Below are positions 9,449 through 19,233 of a stretch of 64,000 bases of DNA, piece after piece (positions within the stretch are counted from its first letter, which is position 1; each line of letters starts with the position of its first letter). The position numbers were made by a program, and so were the translations under genes. The stretch spans positions 63,409,823 to 63,473,822 of the forward strand of contig CATQJL010000112.1 in assembly GCA_958299035.1 (NCBI GenBank). Reading direction: 5' to 3'. Below the pieces are notes generated by a model that had not been told where the DNA came from, did not search any database, and saw nothing but the letters and a program-made list of their open reading frames with translations. This stretch comes from Cylicocyclus nassatus. Lineage: Eukaryota > Nematoda > Chromadorea > Rhabditida > Strongylidae.

Positions 9449-11525
9449 TACAGTTGTGACAGTGGAATGTGAAAAGTTTCGGCGAATTCGCCGAATTCGC
9501 CGATATTATCGAATTCGCCGATGTCGCCGAATTCGCCGATGTCGCCGATGTCGCCGACTTTGCGTCTTTTCGTCATAACTCTCTTCGTTCTCAATGGATT
9601 TCAAATTTGAAGGAAGATTTGGATTAAGCTCGCCGGGGCGAATCTTTAAATATATTGAACTGCTGTAATCGGCTCGGTCGCGGAAAGTGCATGGTAGGAA
9701 TCCGTTGCATCCTGTGGTGGTGTTTTCTAGAGTGTGTATTTCAAAGCGCGAAAAGAGATGGTGAATTCTGCAATAATCACGCGCCTCTAAATTCTACTCG
9801 CCATAACTTCCTCAGGAATAAGTATATTCTGAATCCGAGAACGGTGCTGTGCTCACAAATCCGAAAACGGTGCTGTGCTCTCTTGTCAGCTCATCAAGGC
9901 GAATCTTTTGGTGTACAGCATGTCCTTGATATCTCGATTGCAGTATTCTTGAACTTTTCTGCGGACGTTTCTTCGCGAAGGTGTAAAGCAGCGAGCATTG
10001 TTCCGAGTAGATTCCAGCAGGGACTTTTTGATAGTACTTTTTCTGCAGATTATGATGCGCTAAACAGTAGCCGCAATTTTCTTTTCAAAGGAAATAGATG
10101 AACTGGTGAATTGTGGAAAAATCCTGTCGTCCCGAATTCTTAGAAAAGAAAGCAAGCAAGGTTTCTGAGAGATACGCGAGGAGTGCGGGCAAAGTTACGC
10201 ACTTTCGTGGTGCAGTTACAGTTACCTCACCGTATCTCTCCAAAAAGACACTGTAATCTCAGAGACACGATTTTCGTAAAGAGCGTGTTCGAAAACCTCT
10301 ATAAGCGAAGTTTCCTTACAGTTCAAGAGCATCAACATTTTGACCAAAATCCATCGGCGAACTTCCAGAGCGTAAAACGAGAAAAAATGAAATAACCCGA
10401 ACATTTCGGAAAACTTGCTCATAGAGGTTATCCGACCTGCTGATTACGATAATCACATCTGCTTAGCAAGAAAGCATCACATATTCTATGGCTATGGCGA
10501 GTAGAATTTGGGACGACAGGATTTTTCCACAATTCACCAGTTCATCTATTTCCTTTGAAAAGAAAATTGCGGCTACTGTTTAGCGCATCATAATCTGCAG
10601 AAAAAGTACTATCAAAAAGTACCCTGGAATCTACTCGGAACAATGCTCGCTGCTTTACACCTTCGCGAAGAGACGTCCGCAGAAAAGTTCAAGAATACTG
10701 CAATCGAGATATCAAGGACATGCTGTACACCAAAAGATTCGCCTTGATGAGCTGAGCACACCACTGTTTTCGGATTCAGAATATACTTATTCCGGAGGAA
10801 GTTATGGCGAGTAGAATTTGGAGGCGCGTGATTGTTGCACAATTCACCATCTCTTTTCGCGCTTTATAGAGCATGTCTCCGTCTACTTTTCACCGCTGGA
10901 ATATCTACGGAAACAACTCTTTCCGATTCGCCTTGCCGGAATCTTTTAAATTGTGAAAGGGGCTGGCCCACAGCGTTGCAAAGAGGCGTCTGCAGAAAAA
11001 AGTAAAGTTTTGCTGGAAGCAGAATATCATAGTCATGCGGCGTATCACTTTGCTCACATAAGCAACAAGACATGCTGATTACAGAGATTATAATTGTTTT
11101 GCTAATCATAGTGTTACTGTATAGTTATATTTGTTTGACGGTAAGTGGTTCATGTATATTTACAAAGTTCACGTACTCCTTTCTCTTTTTTCCACTACAA
11201 AAAAGGATATGGTTTTCTGCTGGAAACACTAAGCAGAAACTCTTCCATCAAACGCTCTTTTTCTTAAACCTTTGCCTACATTATGCGCCGAAATACACAC
11301 TCTAGAAAACACCACCACAGGATGCAACGGATTCCTATCATGCACTTTCCGTGACCGAGCCGATTACAGCAGTTCAGCGAGCTGAATCCAAATCTTCCTT
11401 CAAATTTGAAATCCATTGAGAACGAAGGGAGTTATGACGAAAAGACGCAAAGTTGGCGACATCGGCGACATCGGCGAATTTGCCGAATTCGCCGAAATTT
11501 TTCACATTCCACTGTCACAACTGTA
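9449..11525. mobile_element. 2.1-kb foldback element with CGGCGA-type subterminal repeats
   Basis: The left end TACAGTTGTGACAGTGGAAT (9449) matches the right end at 11525 in reverse complement. The outer arms run 9449-9750 and 11290-11525 and carry subterminal tandem repeats built from GCCGAATTC and GCCGATGTC units, more on the left. The inner arms 9754-10140 and 10500-10863 are also near-perfect inverted copies, with a loop of about 360 bases. The right side has an extra 420 bases (about 10869-11289) without a left counterpart, probably a later insertion. Inside the inner arms, the motif GGCGAGTAGAATTTGG recurs at 10498 and 10805. No transposase frame; the open frames on both strands mirror each other because of the palindrome. 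Confidence 0.75.
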
Positions 11526-12242
11526 CCGCGCAGTTTAACCTAATCCTAAGCTAACTCTCACCTGTGAAAGCTTCTTAACAAGTGTGTATGAACAAACCTG
11601 ATAAGATACTCCGTACGTCTATTTCTAGTAGGGAGAGGTAGCAAAAATTACTTTACACAAGAAACTACGCCGCAAAACTCGAGCTCAGCTCCCGATAAGT
11701 CTAACTTTGCTGCGCGCTCTAGTCTACCGTAAAACCCATAGATAAGTATAAGTTTGATCAAAGAAACACTAGTAATGTTGGGTGACGCAAGAAATTTATT
11801 CATTCGCTAATCAGGAATATCGTTTACGTTTCAACTGCACTGACATTCGACGAGGTTGCGGCAGGCTTACGGTAAAAAGAGGAAACCATGAAATTGACCA
11901 AAACTTGATCCGGCGGGTTATTCGGTGCGTGTTTTGTTTCATACTGCGGTGTCATGTGGTGATGTTACGGTAGACTTATGATAGGTGGGCCGAAAGTGAC
12001 GGAATTAGCCGAAACATGGAGTGAGTCATTTTGGGTGCAGATAACGAAACTGCTATTCTATTCACTTTTTACCACTGTCTTGCAGCAGGATCGTGATATG
12101 ATGTAAGAGTGAAAACCGCAAATTTGATCAAAACGCAATTTAGTGGAATTTCTCCATGTGGTGATGAACGAATATGCCATCCATTTCATCAAGAAGGTCA
12201 TCAACATTGGCACAATATTAGGGATAAAATTACGTAATGTTC
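11526..12242. other. no gene recognised
   Basis: About 700 bases of AT-rich DNA with no supported feature. Confidence 0.4.
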
Positions 12243-12246
12243 TTGG

Positions 12247-12576
12247 AGGCACCGTCCACCCAGAATCACGATTTTCGTGTTTTGATCGTTCTGGGCCTTC
12301 TCATGCTTGATTCCGAATATGAAGTAGAGCCGTGAAAAGCCCAACAATCCCCGTTCCAGAGAACCCGCACGTCGGCTTGCCGGAACGGTGTTTGGCTGGG
12401 CGCGCATGGGTGGGCGGACACGGATGGGGAGGGCGGTGTCGTCTGGGGGTCCTCATGCATCTTCGCTATTTCGAAGCGACATTTTGCACCGCGACTTGGG
12501 CATTGATTTGATAGGGGGCTCTACTATCAAATGCTTCCAAAAGCTCAAGACCCTCAGCTTAGGGTGGACGGTGCCT
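12247..12576. mobile_element. TTAA-flanked MITE, copy 4
   Basis: A 330-base element with ends AGGCACCGTCCACCC and its reverse complement at 12576. Right flank TTAA, left flank TTGG, so the duplication has decayed. Its interior (ATTCCGAATATGAAGTAGA, then AACAATCCCCGTTCC) is shared with copy 5, defining a subfamily. Confidence 0.7.
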
Positions 12577-12645
12577 TTAAAGTTTAGCCAATACTTTTTT
12601 CAGTGCTAAGTTGCTAAGTCGCGGATCAATTATTTACTAGGGGTC

Positions 12646-13178
12646 GCATGCATTAACATCCCCGCTGGGGAGGGATCAGCTCAGACTATGGCTTCATATT
12701 TTCAAGCTCCAGATATCCACGCTGTCTACTTGTCCGCAAGTATTCCCACTCTCCTTCACTATAAACACATTGAACAGCAGCGAGAAGCTGTACAAGCCGC
12801 ATTTCTTTTTTATGATCCCTGATGATTCCCGGCGCTTCTCTTCATGGTCATTTTTCTTTCTTTGAAATCAACGAAATCCTTCAGGATTGAACCGATTATC
12901 TAACACGTCGGCTTTGATCTGCACAACTTTGGAAACTTTTCGTTAATTTCGAAGAAAGAAGAATAACTTTAAAGAAAATCGCCGGGGATTATCAGGGATT
13001 ATAGAAAACCTGGAAAATGTGGCCTGTACAACTTCTCGCTGCTGTTCAATGTGTTCATAGTGAAGGACATTAGGAATACTTACGGATAGGTACACATGAA
13101 ACCCAAACATTTGGAGCTTCAGAATATGAAGCTTTCTTTTCAGCTGCGATCCTCTCCTGCGGGGATGTTAATGCATGC
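12646..13178. mobile_element. 533-base foldback MITE
   Basis: The termini are GCATGCATTAACATCCCCGC and its exact reverse complement. The two arms (about 12646-12890 and 12920-13178) remain alignable over most of their length, sharing for example ACATTGAACAGCAGCGAGAA. No open frame of interest; a non-autonomous palindromic transposon. Confidence 0.7.
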
Positions 13179-13547
13179 GGCACTAAATGACACTGCGAAC
13201 AGAGGCTCCAAACCGCGAATGCGGTAATCGCAGTGCAAATGAAACGCAGGATTTACGATAATGTATCTATACCAGCGGCCCTACGAGCCGCTGTAGGTGG
13301 GTCGGGACAGATACACTAGCATTTGCTTAGCTGGGATTATCTGATTATCAAAGGTGTTCACATCTCCTCTCTAGAGAAGCTAATTAAATGAAAAATCAAA
13401 CTTCGCAGGTAGACACAAAAGAATATGTGATCCTTCCTTCCACGTAATACCACCAAAATTCAGTTATTTGATACAGCTTGCTTATTTCATTGCTTTGTTA
13501 GTCATAATCAAAATAATCGCTTTCCCAAAAGGCTGAGAATGCAGATG

Positions 13548-14056
13548 CATGCTGAGTCTTCACTTCGGGAGCAAGGGCAATTAAAGGATTCCAAAACAAA
13601 GATGATTGGCCGTTGAAAATCAAACAATAAGGGAAAAGTCCTAAGGTTCGAAAGCAAAAGCTGAGGTGGTTGGAGGCCGTGGGCATGTGGCGTAAATTCG
13701 TGGAAATCGAGGTTTTCACTGCTTTTCGGATGCTTTGCTGGGTCTTCACTCCGGAAGCAGAGGCATTTTCTGTGGCAAAAATTCTGTCGAAATGAGGTTT
13801 TTACCGTATTCCGTGAAAATTGTGGGGAAAACAAAACTTTTCGCTCCAAAAACTGGTCAGCCACAGAGATAGACTGCCGGATCTCAACCAGCGAGACGAG
13901 ACAACGGCTTCCACGCTGGGTCTTCACTCCGGGAGCAGAGGCATTTTCTGTGGCGGGAATCCTGTCGAAATCGAGGTTTTCACCGTTTTCCGTGGAAATT
14001 GTGGAAGAAAACAAAACTTTTCGCTCCAAAAACTGGTCAGCCACAGGGAGAGCCTG
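13548..14056. repeat. tandem repeat, about 177-base unit
   Basis: Two well-preserved units start with GGGTCTTCACTCCGG at about 13739 and 13916, and a third, diverged and partly deleted one starts near 13549. Shared blocks include GCAGAGGCATTTTCTGTGG and TTTTCGCTCCAAAAACTGG. The 203-codon minus-strand frame across the region is repetitive for this reason (VADQFLERKVLFS occurs twice) and is not taken as a gene. Confidence 0.7.
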
Positions 14057-14060
14057 CGAA

Positions 14061-14904
14061 AAATGCTTTTTTTTGCCATTTGCCTCAAAGAAGGTAGCGA
14101 ATAGCAGTTGTGTATACACAAAATGTTCGAGTTGAAATTGTTGCTCTCAACTTTAGCGGATTTGGTTCACAGTGTTCAAATTCAATGCAAAGGAATAAAA
14201 GGCATTGTTTTTTCAGTCAGAACACCACCTCACTGAGATTACTAAATGTTCTGCTATTGATCTTGGTTACCTACGCACTTCCAGTAGTTTTTTCCGGCCT
14301 GAAACGCTTCGTAAACAGAGTGATTTTTGTAGTTTATACGCAAACACAAATTCCGTGTGTATTTCTGCATTTCCACCCTCTATTTGATTGAATTTTCAAT
14401 CTACTATTATACGTGGAAAGTTATCAAACATGATCTTTTTATTAGAAGTATGCTGATAAAGTACTAGCAAAGAGGCACGTAATCTCCTCTTCATGATTTA
14501 TACCAATTCTAACTACTATGAATTGTAAATCTCTGAAAATCTAGGATAATCAGCATTCATAAACGTGGAAGTGCTGGGTTCAAGAAATGGACTTTTCTGA
14601 AGTTACGACTTGTGAAATAATCGAAAGTAAAACATGATGTTTGCGGTTTCCGATATTGACAAGTCGTGGTTGGCTCCAAGATTGGCAAACCCTCTCGGTG
14701 GAAGTTCAATATAATCACAAGATCCTGTAAAAAGTCGGTATGCAAACTTTTTCTAGTGCTTGTACTGCGAGTAGTAACTAACACAATTGGCAGGAAACTT
14801 ACCCACAGGATCCGGGCTACAATCAAACTTAATGTCAAAAAGTTGAGGTGAGCGAGTTTGAATGATAAGCACGACTCACTTGACGACTAACTAATACTTC
14901 CATA
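14061..14904. other. no gene recognised
   Basis: Intergenic sequence without supported features. Confidence 0.35.
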
Positions 14905-15348
14905 TTGTCGCGGATTGGACCCCCAGCTCCCAATGTCAGTGGTACAACGGCTCTCCTGCATCGGCGAGGGGTGCCAGGGGTCCGCTTCGTGAAACAGTGT
15001 AATGTATCAAGTGATGTGGCTACCTGTGATAATGCTACTTGCGCCTGCCACATGGACACTCCATGCACACGTAGAGGCCCTTGCCACCACCTACTTAGCA
15101 GTTACTCGACACCTGCGACTCAAATCATGCCCCCAACCATCGACAGCTGGGGCATGGTAGTTATAACCAAGGCACTACCTAGGATTGTGCCTGCCTTCAA
15201 CAGATCTTTCCCACTAGGCACGATCACAAGATACACATACATATGGATGACACGAGATATTCCCGAAGCCACAGCCGAGCTGTGGCTCACCGCATCAACC
15301 AAATCACACGTGTTAAATGCCCACCATTCATCCACAACTAATCCCTAA
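14905..15348 (+). CDS. unidentified 147-codon ORF, GC-richer than surroundings
   Basis: An open frame of 147 codons beginning MSRIGPPAPN. It contains a cysteine-rich patch (QCNVSSDVATC followed by CACHMDTPC) and no membrane segment. I do not recognise a family. It lies in an approximately 800-base block (14890-15720) that is clearly richer in G and C than the flanks and has long open frames on both strands, so the frame may be open only because of composition. It could also be a remnant of a retroelement protein or an exon of a host gene. No splice sites were established. Confidence 0.25.
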   Translation: MSRIGPPAPNVSGTTALLHRRGVPGVRFVKQCNVSSDVATCDNATCACHMDTPCTRRGPCHHLLSSYSTPATQIMPPTIDSWGMVVITKALPRIVPAFNRSFPLGTITRYTYIWMTRDIPEATAELWLTASTKSHVLNAHHSSTTNP

Positions 15349-16800
15349 ACTCAAACACAAGGAGTAAGGACAACCAGCCAGATGTTATCTTAGGGGCCGA
15401 CAATATCGGAAACCCCCGCGGCGGTGTCGCCGGCATGTGCCAGGCGCGAGCGCGCCGGGGTTACCTCGTCTGCGGGGTTGCCTGTCCTCCTCGGCGTGTT
15501 GGATGTATTCGAACGCGTGAGTTGGGACGGCGCTGCATCGATCGATAGCATGCGAGACGAAACTGGGACCCAACCGCTCACCAGGTAACGAAATAGGCGA
15601 CTGATTTGAAAGCTGCGGTGGTGGCGATGGGAAGGCGGGAGCAGCGCGAGGACAGCGTTTCGGGACCCCTTCGCAGCGCGGCGGCAGCCTCCTCTGAAGG
15701 AAGTCGCGAATCCGCGACATATATGCTCAGACCGCCCATTCAATTTCTTTTTATCTCAATATATTTACCTCATATAGAAGATAAGTGCAATTTAGTGCTG
15801 ACACAACTTAAATTTCTAGAAAATAAGGAAGTTCAATAAGTTAAAAATGCTGTTTATATTTACAAACACTACTGGACAACCAAAAATAAAAAGAAAAAAT
15901 AGCTTCACATTTTAGCTGCTTCTAATCTTTTCATTGTAGTCACAAGAACACGAGATAGTCTATTGTATCTTAACATCAAAAATAACTATTTCAAGCACTA
16001 ACATCAATTGAAGCACAACAACAAGGCTGAAGGATGTTTGATTAACACAGATAATAAATGGTGATTTCTATTCTCAAAAATCCCAAAATAAATGCTGAAT
16101 TTTCGCTCCTACATGCAAAAAACAGATACTCAGGCTTCGAACAGATACTCAGCAATTTTCTGGACAAGACAAATAAAGCGTATCAGTGATTAAGTCCTTT
16201 ATTAATATAAAAGAAATTGATTGCTGTTTCAGCTCACAACAACGTACTGAGACAACCAGACAACCTTCTTCTTGTTAAGTGATCATACATTTGCAGTGAG
16301 TTTTTAGTTCAACAATTGTTATTAGTCGTATGTATGTTAAAATGTCAGATATTTCAGGTCACTTCAATAACAATTAAGGCATTGATGGACTGTGAGTTCT
16401 AACATTTGTATCCATACTTGGTAATTTAGGAAATAGCTTACTAATTCTCTTTTTTCTTCCCTTCGACTCTATTTAGCTCTCAAGCTCATATTCCCCTATC
16501 AGTTGGTTCTCACACTGGAAAGATAGAAACGATACTAATCTATAAGGATTACGTAACGTTCTATCCTTGAAGTGTTGGTCCAACATTCTGTTCCATAGCT
16601 TTCAAGACACTTTACTAATTTAACATGATGATTAAGTAGTCTAACCTATTTTTCTAAATTTCATTTGCCTAACCTACACCTAATATCTAACAACTTGTAA
16701 CAACACCACCCCTCCCATCATCCTATTAGTCAATCAATGTGTTATTATAGGCATTGATATCATTACACAAGTTTGAAATCCATTATGTTGTCTTTAACAC
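15349..16800. other. GC-rich block then AT-rich intergenic DNA
   Basis: Positions 15349-15720 continue the GC-rich block, with arginine- and alanine-rich open frames on the minus strand that I do not trust. From 15740 the sequence becomes AT-rich and no feature can be supported. Confidence 0.35.
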
Positions 16801-17710
16801 ATACACACACACACCACACACACCCAAAAAAAAAAAAAAAGAGAGAGACATTAAACATATAATAAGGTAATTTGAGGAGTATGTATATACTTGATTCTGT
16901 TATTAAATATTATACCTATAACAAGAAAGAAATAGTAAAATAAATACAAAAAATAAATAATTAAATAAATAAATAAAAATTCATTAAAATAAAAGTCCAG
17001 ACATTTATAATATAAAACAAAATGTTATGTAAAAACAATTTAAAAAAGTCTTATAATTATATATGCTATAAACAAACAAGTATATAAACATATAATGTTA
17101 TATATAATGTTGCAATAATTATGCTAGTCATATTTATTTAGATTCATATATACCGAAAATATAGACTTCTTTATAAAATCTAATAACATAATAGTTAGTT
17201 TTTAAATTACTGTCATATAAAAAATAAACAAATAAACAAATAAATAAATAAATAAATAAATAAATACAAATAAAACAAAAACATTTAAAGAAGACAGATA
17301 AATAAAATAAATAAATTAATAAATAAAAATTTACAATTTGAAATTTTGCAAAATTTTTAAAAAAAAGTATCAGAAAAATTATTACATATATATAAAACAT
17401 ATATATATATTTTATTTTAAAAAATAAATAAATTTAAAAAATAAATAAATAAATAAATAAATAAATAAAAAATATAAAATATAAATATAAATATAATAAA
17501 TAAATAAATAAATAAATAAATAAATTTAAAAAAAATTTTAAAAAATAAAAAATAAAAAATAAATAAATAAATAAATATTTTTATAAAAATAATTATAAAT
17601 AAAAAAAAATAAAATAAAATAAAATAAAATAAAATAAAATAAAATAAAATAAAAAAATTTTTTTTTAAATTTAAAAAAAATTTAAAAAAATAAAAAATAA
17701 AAAATAAAAT

Positions 17711-17741
<31 letters not shown>

Positions 17742-18474
17742 TAAAAATAAAAAAAAAATAGAATAAAATAAAATAAATTAAGTAAAATAAAATTTGAAAT
17801 TTGAAATTTATAAATATATTTAAAAAAATTAATTAATTAATTAATTAATTAATTAATAAAAAATTTAAAAAAAAAAAATAAAATAAAATAAAACAAAATA
17901 ATAATGATAATAATAATAATAATAAATTATAATAAAAATAAAATTAAAATTAAAATAAAAATATCAAAAATATATAACAATTTATTTTTATAAAAAAAAT
18001 TATAAATAATTTTTATATATAAAAAAAAATTTAAAAAAAATAAAAAAAATTAAATTAATAAATAATTAAATAAATAAATAATTTAAAATCAATACTACAA
18101 AATGAATAAAAGAATAAATAAATGTCAAGAACTTCTGATATTTATACAAATTTATTTTAATATTGTTTAAATATATATATTATTAATAAATAAACAATCA
18201 AGAAAATAATTGGAAAAAAAAACACAATAAAAAATAACAATAAATAAAAACAAAAAATAAAAAAATAAAAATAAAAAAAAATAAAAAATTAATTTAAAAA
18301 TTTACTATTATAAACTAAATTTATAATTACTAAAAATAAAATAAAATAAAATAAAATAAAGGATTTTAATCATTATAAAAAATATATATATAAAAAAAAT
18401 TTAAAAAAAATATTTATATAAAAAAAATATTAAAAAAAAATTTATAAAAAAAAAATAAAAATAAAAATAAAAAA

Positions 18475-18505
<31 letters not shown>

Positions 18506-19125
18506 AGTGTATATAAATTATTGCAATAACAATATTAATAATAATAATAAATAATAATAATAATAGAAGTAATAATAATAGTAATATTAATAATTATTGT
18601 TGTTGTTATTATTATTATTATTAAACAAATAAAAATAAAAATTTATATAAGAAAAAAATAAAATTAAAAAAAAAAGTGTATTTTAAGCCTTTAAAGTATT
18701 GTTTCAAATAAATGCCAAGATTAAATACACAGAATTCCCTCCATGTAAGCAGTTCTCTACAGTGAACAAATAATGTACAATCACAATCAATATATAGACA
18801 AAAAGTAATACAGTGTAAAAATATTTTGATCCCTACTTCTCATGCGCTGACTTCTATGCCAGCAATTTCCTTTCACTTTTTCCTTCCATTTTTCCTTAAT
18901 CAAATTTCAATCATCACTTTTTTACTCATTATTATAACCACATATAAAAACATACTTTTAAAGGCATATTTATACCTATATATTTTTATATATAAATTAA
19001 CCAATAAATATATAAATAAATAAATACATATAAATATATAAATAAAGTAAAATATAATATTATAAAAAAAATTATTTAATCCAAATAAAATAAAATAAAA
19101 AATTTTTAAATACACTTATACATAA
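16801..19125. repeat. 2.3-kb A/T microsatellite desert
   Basis: Begins with a (CA)n tract at about 16800-16825 and an A run, then consists almost entirely of AAAT, AAATA, AAAAT, TA, TTAA and AAT tandem repeats with few G or C bases. A less repetitive island lies at about 18690-18930. It directly abuts the 5' side of the Penelope-like element. The open frames in it encode only low-complexity peptides. Confidence 0.9.
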
Positions 19126-19133
19126 ACCTATAT

Positions 19134-19233
19134 AAGAGGGCCTGCCCTCTTCCAAAAAACAGGGGCTCTTTTGATGGGGTCAACACAAGTGGCAGCCGGC
19201 ACGGAGTGGTAGCTTCCATGCCTCCAAAAGAGC
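19134..19233 (+). other. structured 5' region of the Penelope-like element
   Basis: Two strong hairpins stand out right after the AT desert. AAGAGGG and CCCTCTT (19134-19140 and 19145-19151) flank a CCTG loop that is complementary to the following CAGG. GCTCTTTTG (19165-19173) pairs exactly with CAAAAGAGC (19225-19233) around a GC-rich interior. This may be a 5'-UTR structure, a promoter or part of a pseudo-LTR. I could not match it to a known ribozyme consensus. Confidence 0.4.

Noticed and set aside
9394..9594. Gly/Asp/Ile repeat peptide (IGEFGDIGEF)
   Set aside because: Encoded by the CGGCGA-type subterminal repeat of the foldback element.
9655..10842. Pair of similar ORFs of 148 and 76 codons
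   Set aside because: They lie on opposite arms of the foldback palindrome and mirror each other; no protein family is evident.
15385..15743. Arg/Ala-rich minus-strand frames of 111-117 codons
   Set aside because: Two overlapping frames on the same strand stay open because of high GC; no motif or splice context.
17134..19115. Lysine/tyrosine/phenylalanine-rich frames in the AT desert
   Set aside because: Low-complexity translations of AAAT-type repeats.
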